Part shown: positions 1-7,817 of the stretch, in pieces
How positions within the stretch are numbered: position 1 is the first letter of the stretch
Layout: the number at the start of each line of letters is the position of its first letter
Source of the DNA: Bacteroidales bacterium
GTDB lineage: Bacteria; Bacteroidota; Bacteroidia; Bacteroidales; UBA7960
DNA: 21,510 nt
Reading direction: 5' to 3'
Assembly (NCBI GenBank): GCA_007123065.1
Contig: SKSI01000028.1
Coordinates: forward strand, 1 to 21,510
Position numbers and translations under genes: made by a program
Notes under the pieces: generated by a model
What the model was told of the DNA's origin: nothing
What the model saw: the letters and a program-made list of their open reading frames with translations, nothing else
The model's database searches: none

Positions 1-182
1 CAAATGGTATTGAGTTAATGATCATAGATATGCACGGCAGGCAAATTGAACACAGAAACATTCCGGCTTCCGGATCTGAAATACTGGAAACCTTTGATAC
101 AACAAACCTGCCAAAAGGCATGTATTTTATCAGGTTATCAAACGAAACAGACACGGCAACTCAAAGACTGATCATTCAATAA
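1..182 (+). CDS. C-terminal end of a T9SS-secreted protein (partial)
   Basis: Only the last 59 codons are present. The reading frame enters from the left edge (first full codon at 3) and stops at TAA 180-182. The visible peptide has the pattern of a type IX secretion system type A (Por) sorting domain: a beta-strand rich segment with MHGRQIEH early on, then an NLPKGMYFIRLSN core, and a short end that finishes RLIIQ. In this family the tail directs Sec-exported proteins through the T9SS to the cell surface and is removed there. The catalytic or binding part of the protein lies outside the window, so its function cannot be named. The next gene starts 39 bp downstream with no clear terminator between. 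Confidence 0.85.
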   Translation, partial: NGIELMIIDMHGRQIEHRNIPASGSEILETFDTTNLPKGMYFIRLSNETDTATQRLIIQ

Positions 183-221
183 GCTCCTAATTAATTATCA
201 TCACAATAATAACGAACAAAT

Positions 222-698
222 ATGGATCTCAGTAAAATAATAACCATTTCCGGAAAGAGCGGATTGTTCAGAATCATTTCGGAAACCCGAAACGGCCTGG
301 TTGTCGAATCGCTGACAGATGGGCGCAAAACACCCGTCTTTGCTACGGAACGATCCAGCATTCTTGAAGACATCAACATATTCACAACAGAAGGTGAAAT
401 GCCGCTCAAGAATGTCATTTGGAGGCTTTATGAGCATCAGGAGGGTAAAGCCCTTGATAATCCAAAGAAGGATCAGGCAGCTGCGATGGCAAAATTTGAA
501 GAAATGTTGCCTGAGTACGATAAAGAAAGGGTTTACTTTAATGATATAAAAAAAGTTTTCAACTGGTACAACCTGCTGCTTGACAAGGATTTGATCAGCA
601 AGCCGGAAGAAGAAGAAGAGAAGACAGACGGGGATAAAGAGCCGGGGCAAGCACCCGAAGCAGCAAAAGAAAAAGAGAAAAAAGATCAAGATCAGTAG
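222..698 (+). CDS. DUF5606 family protein
   Basis: A 158-residue soluble protein of unknown function. The N-terminal half, with SKIITISGKSGLFRIISE followed by NGLVVESLTDGRKTPVFA and SSILEDINIFT, is the typical opening of the DUF5606 family, which I recognise from many Bacteroidota genomes. Residues about 1-125 form the conserved part. The last roughly 30 residues are a low-complexity, highly charged tail rich in Glu, Lys and Asp, probably disordered. There is no signal peptide or membrane segment. The start at 222 is the first ATG and opens directly with the family's conserved MDLSKI. The gene sits between the T9SS gene and pyrD, which begins 29 bp downstream and is likely co-transcribed. I do not know its role. 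Confidence 0.8.
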   Translation: MDLSKIITISGKSGLFRIISETRNGLVVESLTDGRKTPVFATERSSILEDINIFTTEGEMPLKNVIWRLYEHQEGKALDNPKKDQAAAMAKFEEMLPEYDKERVYFNDIKKVFNWYNLLLDKDLISKPEEEEEKTDGDKEPGQAPEAAKEKEKKDQDQ

Positions 699-727
699 CA
701 ATGGTTGTGTAAATCCAAAAGACCAAA

Positions 728-1762
728 ATGTACAGGATTTTCCTGCGTCCACTGTTGTTCCTCCTCCCCCCGGAGTTCATTCACCGGATGGTTTCCATTC
801 TTTTGCTGACTCTTTTCCGGGTTCCCGGCACATCTGCAATCATAAAAAAAATGTTCCAGGTCAGACATCCGGATCTGGAACGCAATCTCTTTGGCCTGAA
901 ATTCCCCAATCCTGTTGGCATTGCCGCCGGCTTCGACAAAGAGGCCAGACTCTACAACCCGCTTGCGAATTTCGGATTTGGCTTTGTTGAGATCGGAACT
1001 GTTACACCGGCAGGGCAACCGGGAAACCCGAAACCACGACTTTTCAGACTGCCAAAAGACAAGGCACTGATAAACAGAATGGGCTTCAATAATGACGGCG
1101 TTCAGGCTTTTGCAAAAAACCTGAGAAAAAACCATCCCAAAGTGATCATCGGTGGCAATATTGGTAAAAATACAGCAACTCCAAACGAAAAGGCCGTTCA
1201 CGACTATTGCCACTGCTTTGAAGTACTTTTTGATCTTGTCGATTATTTCGCAGTCAATGTCAGTTGTCCAAACATTAAAGGTTTAAGCGGATTGCAAGAC
1301 AAAGACAAGATGCTTGAGCTTTTACACGCGATTCAGAAGATCAATCGTGCGAAACCAGAACAAAAACCGGTACTTCTCAAAATATCTCCCGATCTGAACA
1401 ATCATCAGCTTGATGAAGTTCTGGAAATTGTTTCTGTTACCAAACTCGATGGAATTATCGCTACCAATACATCAGCACAAAGGGACCGGTTAAAAACCCA
1501 AAATAAAAAACTGGAAGCAATCGGCCAGGGCGGATTAAGCGGAAAACCACTGCAGCACAAGTCAATCCGTAGTATTGAATACATTTATAAAAAATCAAAA
1601 GGCCGGATTCCAGTTATTGGTGTTGGCGGTATTTTTACTGCTGATGACGCCATACAAGTCCTGAAAGCCGGAGCGAGCCTTGTACAGGTCTACACCGGCT
1701 TTATTTATGAAGGGCCCTCTATTGCCAAACAGATCAATAAGCAACTTTTGCAAAATCGATAG
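728..1762 (+). CDS. pyrD: Dihydroorotate dehydrogenase (quinone), class 2
   Basis: Oxidises dihydroorotate to orotate in de novo pyrimidine synthesis, passing electrons through FMN to membrane quinone. At 344 residues it has class 2 length, with the amphipathic N-terminal helices (residues about 1-45) that dock on the inner face of the membrane. Visible motifs are FPNPVGIAAGFDKEA (59-73), the GTVTPAGQPGNPKPRLFRL loop (90-108), INRMGFNNDG (115-124), LLKISPDLN (216-224), DGIIATNTS (241-249), GQGGLSGKPL (266-275) and the phosphate-binding IPVIGVGGI end. Oddity: the active-site loop reads NVSCPN (177-182), so residue 180 is Cys. Characterised class 2 enzymes carry Ser there, and Cys is the class 1 catalytic base. 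The length, helices and lack of a PyrK partner still argue for class 2. Confidence 0.95.
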   Translation: MYRIFLRPLLFLLPPEFIHRMVSILLLTLFRVPGTSAIIKKMFQVRHPDLERNLFGLKFPNPVGIAAGFDKEARLYNPLANFGFGFVEIGTVTPAGQPGNPKPRLFRLPKDKALINRMGFNNDGVQAFAKNLRKNHPKVIIGGNIGKNTATPNEKAVHDYCHCFEVLFDLVDYFAVNVSCPNIKGLSGLQDKDKMLELLHAIQKINRAKPEQKPVLLKISPDLNNHQLDEVLEIVSVTKLDGIIATNTSAQRDRLKTQNKKLEAIGQGGLSGKPLQHKSIRSIEYIYKKSKGRIPVIGVGGIFTADDAIQVLKAGASLVQVYTGFIYEGPSIAKQINKQLLQNR

Positions 1763-1949
1763 TGTGCAGTTTGGGACACAATTGTCCGAAATCATACATT
1801 CTATAAATAAATATAAAATGCAGCGCCGCAATATTTAAAGATATTTTTTGCCTTTTTGTTATTATTTTAATAAAACACACACAATTATTTACTACCCGAT
1901 TAAACTTTGGCCGAATTATTGCTGTTTATAGGGTAGCTTATTACGAAAT

Positions 1950-3170
1950 ATGATACGTTACCTCTTATATACTTTTCTTTGTTGCTTGTTCATGGTAAGC
2001 CTTTCTGCCAGGGAACCATCCGAATTTGAATTTGAACGAGACAGAAGGAGTGTCATAGTACCCATAGAAGTAAGAAACAACCTGGCTGTAGTTCCCGTTT
2101 CGATCAATGAGCGTGGTCCGTTTTACTTTATTCTGGACACAGGTGTTCGAACAACCATTTTAACCGAACCGATGCTTGCGCACTTGCTGGATCTGGGATT
2201 TGATGAATTCGTTTACATTTATGGCCTTGGAGGAGAGGGAATTGTTCAGGCTGCATTATCAACCGATGTGGACCTTCGGTTACCGGGAATACGTGGAAAA
2301 AACATGAATATGCTAATAATCCCGGAGGATTTGCTGAAATTTTCCGAGGTTTTCGGTTTCCCTGTTTATGGCATTCTGGGTTATGATTTTTTTAAAAATT
2401 TTCCTGTTGAAATCAATTATGCAAATAGCAGAATGCGTGTACACAGGGATCCCGACTATAGGATCAGACGCAGGAGCCACGTGATACCGATGCAACTGGT
2501 GAATGGCAAACCCTATGTTGAAGTATCTTTGGTAGGTCATAACGGCGATACACTAACCACCAACCTGCTATTGGATTTGGGGGCGAGTCATCCTGTTTAC
2601 CTGAACCGCAATTATATCTCTATGTCAGAAAAAACCATCAGCAGTTTTTTGGGCAAAGGGATAAGTGGAAACCTGATGGGCGAGGTTGGCAGGATAAATC
2701 AATTCATCATTGGTGATGTAAAAATTGATGATCCCCTTGTGTTTTATCCCGATACAGAGTTCCTTGTTTTTTATGATCAGGAGATTAACTGGGAGGGACT
2801 GATTGGTGGTGCCATCATCAACAGATTTAACATTATCATTGATTACCCGTCAGAACAAATCGTTTTACAACCAAGCAGGAATTTTTCCAAACCATTCAGC
2901 TCCGGATTAAGCGGCATCGAGATTGTAGCCCGCGGTGATTACCTGGATCAGTTCATTATTCACTATGTACGACCCGGGTCTGTCTCTTACGAAGCAGGTA
3001 TTCTCCCGGGCGATCAAATCGTACAGATCAACCACTTGAGGCATTATGAGCTCAATATGGAAGATATATTGGACATAATCACCATCAGGGAAAGGTATCC
3101 AATCTCAATGATCATCAAACGTGGTGATACATATCACAGAAAAGAGTTTCGCCTGCGCGAGGATCTTTAA
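1950..3170 (+). CDS. Exported retropepsin-like aspartyl protease with PDZ domain
   Basis: A 406-residue protein with a signal peptide (residues 1-20, hydrophobic core LLYTFLCCLFMVSL, likely cleavage after LSA). Two related retropepsin-like lobes follow. Lobe 1 carries the catalytic-type motif ILDTG (Asp63-Thr64-Gly65) and ends with GILGYDFFKNFPVEINY (141-157). Lobe 2 carries LLLDLGAS (Asp209-Leu210-Gly211) and ends with GGAIINRFNIIIDY (286-299). Residues about 318-400 form a PDZ-like domain, with GSVSYEAGILPGDQIVQIN and a strand ending SMIIKRGD. The likely role is a periplasmic or surface peptidase; the substrate is unknown. In lobe 2 the usual DTG is DLG, so the lobes are not equivalent. The gene stands alone behind a 187-bp AT-rich gap in which I see no convincing promoter. 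It converges on the phosphoesterase gene, 14 bp away. Confidence 0.85.
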   Translation: MIRYLLYTFLCCLFMVSLSAREPSEFEFERDRRSVIVPIEVRNNLAVVPVSINERGPFYFILDTGVRTTILTEPMLAHLLDLGFDEFVYIYGLGGEGIVQAALSTDVDLRLPGIRGKNMNMLIIPEDLLKFSEVFGFPVYGILGYDFFKNFPVEINYANSRMRVHRDPDYRIRRRSHVIPMQLVNGKPYVEVSLVGHNGDTLTTNLLLDLGASHPVYLNRNYISMSEKTISSFLGKGISGNLMGEVGRINQFIIGDVKIDDPLVFYPDTEFLVFYDQEINWEGLIGGAIINRFNIIIDYPSEQIVLQPSRNFSKPFSSGLSGIEIVARGDYLDQFIIHYVRPGSVSYEAGILPGDQIVQINHLRHYELNMEDILDIITIRERYPISMIIKRGDTYHRKEFRLREDL

Positions 3171-3184
3171 TGGAACGTTTGCGC

Positions 3185-4942
3185 TTATTTGATATAAGGC
3201 ATATCTTTTTCCCGACCAGCTTCCGCCCATGCTTCCGGTATCACACGCCAGTTGTTTCGTTTTTCGGGTTGAAAAGCATCGATCTCCATAAAAAAATCGA
3301 TCATCTGCTTTCTGAGATCCGTTTCCGTTGAAAAGACAATCCGTTCATTAAGCGCTTCGTGCGAAATTCCTGCACCCTGGGTAAGATGTCCGCCTCCACC
3401 GCTGCCACGATAGGAGTTGATAGCAACTTTGTACATTTCATCAGGCAAGAATTCGCGGCCATCCTCAAAATCAATGATCCTTACTCTATCACCAAAAGAT
3501 CTGGAAACGTCCACCACATAATTGATGCCAGCTGCAGAGTCAAAGTTATACGGTGCATTGCGTAAAGCGCTTCTTCCTCGTCTGTCAGCAGGTATTCGTC
3601 CGAGCTGATCGAGATGCAGATTTAGCAAATGGTCGTCTTCAGATTGCATCTCATTAAACCACAAGCTGTATGAATATTCAAGATGGTCTTTGATCTCTTG
3701 TCCGCTCAGTTCCATCACATACAGATAGTTCTCATACTCATAAAGCTTGAAGAAGTCTCTCATTCGCAGCGGTCCGGCCTTTATGGTTGCATCAAATGCC
3801 AAGGGAGCCGTAAAAGAAACATCCGCATCTGTAATGCTGAGCTGGATATCATGAACCATATCTGTGAACGCAGCACTGCCAAACAACGCGTCTATGGAGT
3901 GCATCGGCTCCAGCAGACGGCTCACTCTCTGGTTCGAGAATTCAATGATCTCGTCAACATCTGCTTCAAACTTACGGATGAAGGAATGGCTGGGTACTAC
4001 CTCGCTTGCGTCGAGCATTTCGGCACGTACATTCTTGAACTCATACTGCCTTCTGCCGGTACGCGAAAAGGTTAGCTCGGCGATCGCCAGATGTTCCGCA
4101 AAATGACCGGGACCAATCACAAGCACGTTATCCCCTTCCACATTTACTACTGTCTGGATCCTCCGGCGGTGGTCGTGAGATGAAAAGATCAGATCAAAAC
4201 CGGGAACATGCTTAGCTACATACCCGGACGCGTGCTCCAGCGGATGTGCTTCAGGATCGGCATCCAGTGACCCCAGTCCGCTGTGAAACAAGCCAACTAA
4301 AGCATCGGGCTTTTCGTTTTCCCGGATATAATCAACCCAATATCTGGCAGACTCTACCATATCCTGAAAGGCAAGCCCTTCCCAAAGATGTGGTGGCAAC
4401 CAGTTAGGAACACCTGTGGTTGTAAGCCCGAGAACTGCAATACGAAGCGCCCCCCGTTCAACAATCACATAAGGCTGAAAGTAAGGTTCATTTGTTTCCG
4501 CATCCAGCACATTGGCCCCCAGCCAGGGAAAATTAAATTCCTCAGTTAGCCTGTTATAAACTTCCAGTCCGGCTTCAATATCATGATTACCTATGGTAGC
4601 CGCATCATACCTCATGAAGTTCATCACTCTGCTGAACAGGTTTTTATCTGATTCCTGCACAAAATTGGCATACCAGGCAGCAGTAGTACCCTGCAACATA
4701 TCACCGTTATCCAGAAGAATCAGGTTGCTTCCTTCGCGGGCCCTGATGGCTTCAGTAAAGTAATGAATGTTAGCCATAGAGGTACGGGCAGGTTTATTTT
4801 CAATAAAATCGTAGGGAAACAAACGTGCATGTACGTCAGCAGTAGCAGCAATCTGCACTTTGATATCCCTTGCTAACATGGTGGAAAAAACGCCAGGAAC
4901 CAGCAGGGCCACTAAAGTCAATAAGAATAATTTTTTTCGCAT
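3185..4942 (-). CDS. Periplasmic CpdB/5'-nucleotidase family metallophosphoesterase
   Basis: A 585-residue secreted enzyme, signal peptide about 1-25 (KKLFLLTLVALLVPGVFS). The N-terminal metallophosphatase domain shows the dinuclear metal ligands in order: TADVHAR (Asp36, His38), LLDNGDMLQG (Asp81), IGNHDIEAG (Asn119-His120), LFHSG (His220) and FSSHDHRR (His256, His258). The C-terminal 5'-nucleotidase substrate domain (about 335-560) has YNFDSAAGINY (465-475) and NSYRGSGGGGHLTQG (509-523). The latter resembles CpdB, the 2',3'-cyclic nucleotide phosphodiesterase/3'-nucleotidase, more than UshA. Likely job: dephosphorylating extracellular nucleotides so nucleosides and phosphate can be taken up. 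Exact substrate preference cannot be read from sequence. The ATG at 4942 opens directly with the signal peptide. No partner genes adjoin it. Confidence 0.85.
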   Translation of the reverse strand: MRKKLFLLTLVALLVPGVFSTMLARDIKVQIAATADVHARLFPYDFIENKPARTSMANIHYFTEAIRAREGSNLILLDNGDMLQGTTAAWYANFVQESDKNLFSRVMNFMRYDAATIGNHDIEAGLEVYNRLTEEFNFPWLGANVLDAETNEPYFQPYVIVERGALRIAVLGLTTTGVPNWLPPHLWEGLAFQDMVESARYWVDYIRENEKPDALVGLFHSGLGSLDADPEAHPLEHASGYVAKHVPGFDLIFSSHDHRRRIQTVVNVEGDNVLVIGPGHFAEHLAIAELTFSRTGRRQYEFKNVRAEMLDASEVVPSHSFIRKFEADVDEIIEFSNQRVSRLLEPMHSIDALFGSAAFTDMVHDIQLSITDADVSFTAPLAFDATIKAGPLRMRDFFKLYEYENYLYVMELSGQEIKDHLEYSYSLWFNEMQSEDDHLLNLHLDQLGRIPADRRGRSALRNAPYNFDSAAGINYVVDVSRSFGDRVRIIDFEDGREFLPDEMYKVAINSYRGSGGGGHLTQGAGISHEALNERIVFSTETDLRKQMIDFFMEIDAFQPEKRNNWRVIPEAWAEAGREKDMPYIK

Positions 4943-5050
4943 GGTAACAAAAATATGTATTTAAAATATCCTGAATTATCAGTCAATTCAAGAAACAAAT
5001 CGTTATTCAATCTCGCGAACTAGTTTGACTGATTTATGTGTATAAATATA

Positions 5051-5077
5051 CAAAAAAAGGCATCCTGGGATGCCTTT
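5051..5077 (-). terminator. Rho-independent terminator of rpoD
   Basis: On the minus strand, a self-complementary AAAGGCATCC/GGATGCCTTT stem (5056-5077, about 8-9 bp closing a tight loop) is followed by a run of T (seven A on the plus strand at 5052-5058, partly shared with the stem). It lies about 20 bp past the rpoD stop codon, where a terminator should be. Confidence 0.8.
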
Positions 5078-5097
5078 AAAAACTATAATCGGTGTTT

Positions 5098-5964
5098 TTA
5101 TTGCCCGAGATAAGCTTTCAACAGCTTACTTCTGGACGTATGTTTTAGTCTGCGTATCGCCTTTTCTTTAATCTGGCGGACGCGTTCACGTGTCAGATCA
5201 AATTTGGCCCCGATCTCATCAAGGGTAAGCCCATGGTTCATCCCGATACCAAAATAGAGGTTGATCACATCACGCTCTTTTTCGGTGAGCGTCGCAAGCG
5301 ATCGTTGTATCTCTCTGGCCAGGGATTCGTGGATCAGGCTGGAGTCTGCATTTGGTGAATCCTGGTTCACATACACATCGAGCAAGCTTGCATCTTCTCC
5401 CTGAACAAGCGGTGCATCCACTGAAACATGATGGGTACTGATACGGAATGACTCTGTGATCTTATCCTCGTGGACATCCAAAGCATCAGCGAGTTCTTCG
5501 GCGGAGGGTGGGCGTTCAAATTGCTGCTCCAGTCTGGAGGCTTCTTTTTTGATCTTATTTAATGAGCCTACCTGATTCAAAGGCAAACGAACAATACGCG
5601 ACTGTTCAGCAAGTGCCTGAAGTATTGACTGGCGGATCCACCAAACAGCATAAGAGATAAACTTAAACCCCCTCGTTTCATCAAAACGCTTGGCTGCCTT
5701 TATCAGACCAAGATTCCCTTCATTAATCAAGTCCGGAAGGCTTAATCCCTGGTTCTGATATTGTTTTGCAACCGACACAACAAATCGCAAGTTCGCTTTG
5801 GTAAGCTTTTCCAGGGCAACCTGATCGCCTTGTTTGATCCGCTGGGCAAGTTGAACCTCCTCCTCAGCAGATATCAGCGGTACTTTGCCAATCTCCTGTA
5901 AATACTTATCCAAAGACGCGGTATCGCGATTGGTTATCGATTTGGATATCTTTAATTGTCGCAT
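5098..5964 (-). CDS. rpoD: Primary sigma-70 factor RpoD (short Bacteroidota type)
   Basis: The housekeeping RNA polymerase sigma factor, 288 residues. Visible regions are 1.2 (SLDKYLQEIGKVPLISAEEE, 17-36), region 2 with NLRFVVSVAKQYQNQGL, DLINEGNLGLIKAAKRFD and the -10-reading FKFISYAVWWIRQSI, region 3 (about 130-205), and region 4 with the helix-turn-helix LTLDEIGAKFDLTRERVRQI near the C-terminus. Region 1.1 and the long non-conserved insert of proteobacterial RpoD are missing, as is normal for this phylum. That form of sigma matches the TAnnTTTG promoters seen around this window. It has a likely promoter at 6028-6059 and a terminator at 5051-5077, so it may be monocistronic although it lies 144 bp behind htrA on the same strand. 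The start is the first ATG and fits family length. Confidence 0.95.
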   Translation of the reverse strand: MRQLKISKSITNRDTASLDKYLQEIGKVPLISAEEEVQLAQRIKQGDQVALEKLTKANLRFVVSVAKQYQNQGLSLPDLINEGNLGLIKAAKRFDETRGFKFISYAVWWIRQSILQALAEQSRIVRLPLNQVGSLNKIKKEASRLEQQFERPPSAEELADALDVHEDKITESFRISTHHVSVDAPLVQGEDASLLDVYVNQDSPNADSSLIHESLAREIQRSLATLTEKERDVINLYFGIGMNHGLTLDEIGAKFDLTRERVRQIKEKAIRRLKHTSRSKLLKAYLGQ

Positions 5965-6027
5965 ATATTTATGTTAAATTCGATCAAAGGGAAATCACGG
6001 ACGTGAACAACACCCGTAAAAAGCCCC

Positions 6028-6059
6028 CAAAGGTACAATATTTTTTCTAAATGGGCAAG
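6028..6059 (-). promoter_or_regulatory. Bacteroidota-type promoter of rpoD
   Basis: On the minus strand there is a perfect -7 box, TACCTTTG (6035-6028, consensus TAnnTTTG), with CTTG (6059-6056) 20 bp upstream as the -33 element. The predicted transcript start is about 57 nt ahead of the rpoD ATG. The match is by eye to the published consensus for the phylum. Confidence 0.55.
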
Positions 6060-6108
6060 CCCTTTTAGTCTTAGAGACGGATGATTAACAATTTTATTGC
6101 TTTTTTGT

Positions 6109-7593
6109 TTAATTAATCCCAACCCCATAATAGGCCCTTCGTCCTCCGGGGTATACACCCTCTATCAACACGCCTCCGGTTCTGCCTTTCAGAATGTTTG
6201 TAATATCTTGTGGCGCGTTTACAGGTTCGTTGTCAATGTGTGTGATAACAAACCCTCTGCGGACGCCTGCACTGCTTAATGCGCCTCTTGATAAAGATTC
6301 AACACGCACCCCATGGTCGATGTTCAAAGCTTGCAGATCGCTGTCAGTAAGTGTTTCAAAACGTGCACCCAACAGCTCGTTAACGCCTCTTGACTCCCGG
6401 GTAACCGCGGCGATCTCACCAAAAACATTCTTCAATTTTGCAACTGTTTCCTGTTCGCGACCATTCCTGTAATACCTAACAGTTATCTGATCACCCGGCC
6501 TTTTCCTTCCAACCGTTTCGATTAGCTCGGAGGGGTTACGCACTTTATTGCCATCGATTCCAGTGATCACATCACCAGCCCGAATACCGGCCTGATCAGC
6601 AGCGCTATTGCTTTCCACCTCTTCAACATATGCTCCCTGTATCACACCAATATCCAGTTCATCAGCCCTTCTGCCTGTCATCGGAGAAATAACAACACCC
6701 AGTTTTGCCCTTTGAACTTCCCCATATTCCAGCAAATCCTCCATCACTTTGAGAGCTATGTTAGACGGGACCGCAAAGGAGTAACCGGTAAAAGTGCCGG
6801 TAGTTGAAGCAATGGCTGTATTGATCCCGATCAGCTCACCATGGGTATTCACCAGGGCACCTCCGCTATTTCCGCGATTCACAGCCGCATCCGTCTGGAT
6901 GAATGACTCAATGGCCATCTCTTCAGACAGGATATTGATATTCCTTCCTTTGGCACTCACTATGCCCGCAGTAACCGTAGAAGCAAGATTAAATGGATTT
7001 CCAATGGCGAGCACCCACTCACCGACCAGCAATTCATCTGAGTCGCCAAAAATAAGGAATGGCAGTCCTTCCTCTTCAATTTTCAACAAAGCAAGGTCCG
7101 TGGTTGGATCGTTTCCTACCAGATAAGCTTCATACACACGGTTATCATTAAAAGTCACCTCAATCAGCGAAGCATTATCTATTACGTGGTTGTTTGTCAG
7201 GATGTAGCCATCGTCGCTGATGATCACACCGCTACCTGATCCGACAACCGGCTGGCGCTCCGGCGCTGGCCTGCGGTTGCGCGGTCCAAAAAAGAAATCA
7301 AAAATATCCCCATGACCAAAATAATCGTCATGCATGCCTCCACGCCGCTCAAACTCAGCACGGATGTGGACTACGGCATTAACCGTGCTTTCAGCAACAA
7401 CCGTAAAATCAGGCAAAGTAGTTACAGAAGGACCACGCTGACTTGTAAAATGACCGGGAGGTTGCTCCGACCGATGTGGAATGGTATGAGCAACAACCTG
7501 CTCATTGGGTGTAACAAAAAAATACTGATTGATTCCCAAAGAAACCATCCCGCCAACAATAGCCACAAAAAACAATACCAATATTTTTTTCAT
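6109..7593 (-). CDS. degP: DegP/HtrA-type periplasmic serine protease
   Basis: Envelope quality-control protease and chaperone, 494 residues from the ATG at 7593. That start is preferred over one nine codons upstream because it opens directly on the signal/anchor sequence KKILVLFFVAIVGGMVSL. The trypsin-like domain has the full triad: TNNHVID (His136), TTDLALLKI (Asp166) and NRGNSGGAL (Ser243). Two PDZ domains follow (about 297-386 and 403-491), the first with GAYVEEVESNSAADQAGI and a GDVITGIDG core. A Gly/Asp/Phe-rich loop with GHGDIFDFFFG lies between anchor and protease domain, as in many DegP LA loops. It sits upstream of rpoD on the same strand and divergent from dapF. A candidate promoter is at 7618-7650. 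Cleavage versus membrane anchoring of the N-terminus cannot be decided here. Confidence 0.92.
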   Translation of the reverse strand: MKKILVLFFVAIVGGMVSLGINQYFFVTPNEQVVAHTIPHRSEQPPGHFTSQRGPSVTTLPDFTVVAESTVNAVVHIRAEFERRGGMHDDYFGHGDIFDFFFGPRNRRPAPERQPVVGSGSGVIISDDGYILTNNHVIDNASLIEVTFNDNRVYEAYLVGNDPTTDLALLKIEEEGLPFLIFGDSDELLVGEWVLAIGNPFNLASTVTAGIVSAKGRNINILSEEMAIESFIQTDAAVNRGNSGGALVNTHGELIGINTAIASTTGTFTGYSFAVPSNIALKVMEDLLEYGEVQRAKLGVVISPMTGRRADELDIGVIQGAYVEEVESNSAADQAGIRAGDVITGIDGNKVRNPSELIETVGRKRPGDQITVRYYRNGREQETVAKLKNVFGEIAAVTRESRGVNELLGARFETLTDSDLQALNIDHGVRVESLSRGALSSAGVRRGFVITHIDNEPVNAPQDITNILKGRTGGVLIEGVYPGGRRAYYGVGIN

Positions 7594-7617
7594 AACAACT
7601 GATTTTTCTATGTAAAA

Positions 7618-7650
7618 CAATTATATTACCGAATATGTTTATTTATCAAA
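7618..7650 (-). promoter_or_regulatory. Candidate promoter of the degP-like gene
   Basis: On the minus strand, TTTG (7650-7647) is followed after 21 bp by TATAATTG (7625-7618), one mismatch from TAnnTTTG. The transcript would begin about 20 nt before the ATG at 7593. It is a weaker match than the rpmG and rpoD promoters. Confidence 0.35.
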
Positions 7651-7780
7651 CCAACCCTTTTGTCAGTCTGTCAGCATTCTCAGTCATTGATCTACTTAAC
7701 AATAAGCATGCCTTGTGTCCCTTAAAATATCTTAATAAAACTAAATTTTCATTAAACAGAAGAATCCATGTTCTTTAATC

Positions 7781-7813
7781 TTGGTTTTTATTTAAAATTG
7801 TCGTGTATCTTTG
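7781..7813 (+). promoter_or_regulatory. Candidate promoter of the dapF operon
   Basis: A perfect -7 box, TATCTTTG (7806-7813), has TTG (7781-7783) 22 bp upstream. It is the only good promoter in the gap before dapF. It ends just 4 bp before the GTG start codon at 7818, so the transcript would begin at or within a few bases of that codon. Confidence 0.5.
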
Positions 7814-7817
7814 AAAT

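Noticed and set aside
1774..1787. Small palindrome GGACACAATTGTCC just after pyrD as a terminator
   Set aside because: The stem is only 5 bp and no T-run follows on the plus strand.
1899..1912. TAAACTTTG upstream of the aspartyl protease gene as a -7 box
   Set aside because: It has three bases rather than two between TA and TTTG, and no -33 TTG at suitable spacing.
4948..4955. Perfect minus-strand TATTTTTG box 5 bp before the phosphoesterase ATG, as a promoter
   Set aside because: The surrounding sequence is AT-rich and no TTG lies 17-23 bp upstream; the nearest is 28 bp away, so the match is probably chance.
6041..6062. GGGCAAGCCC palindrome between degP and rpoD as a degP terminator
   Set aside because: The arms leave almost no loop, so only a 3-bp stem can form, and the -33 element of rpoD lies within it.
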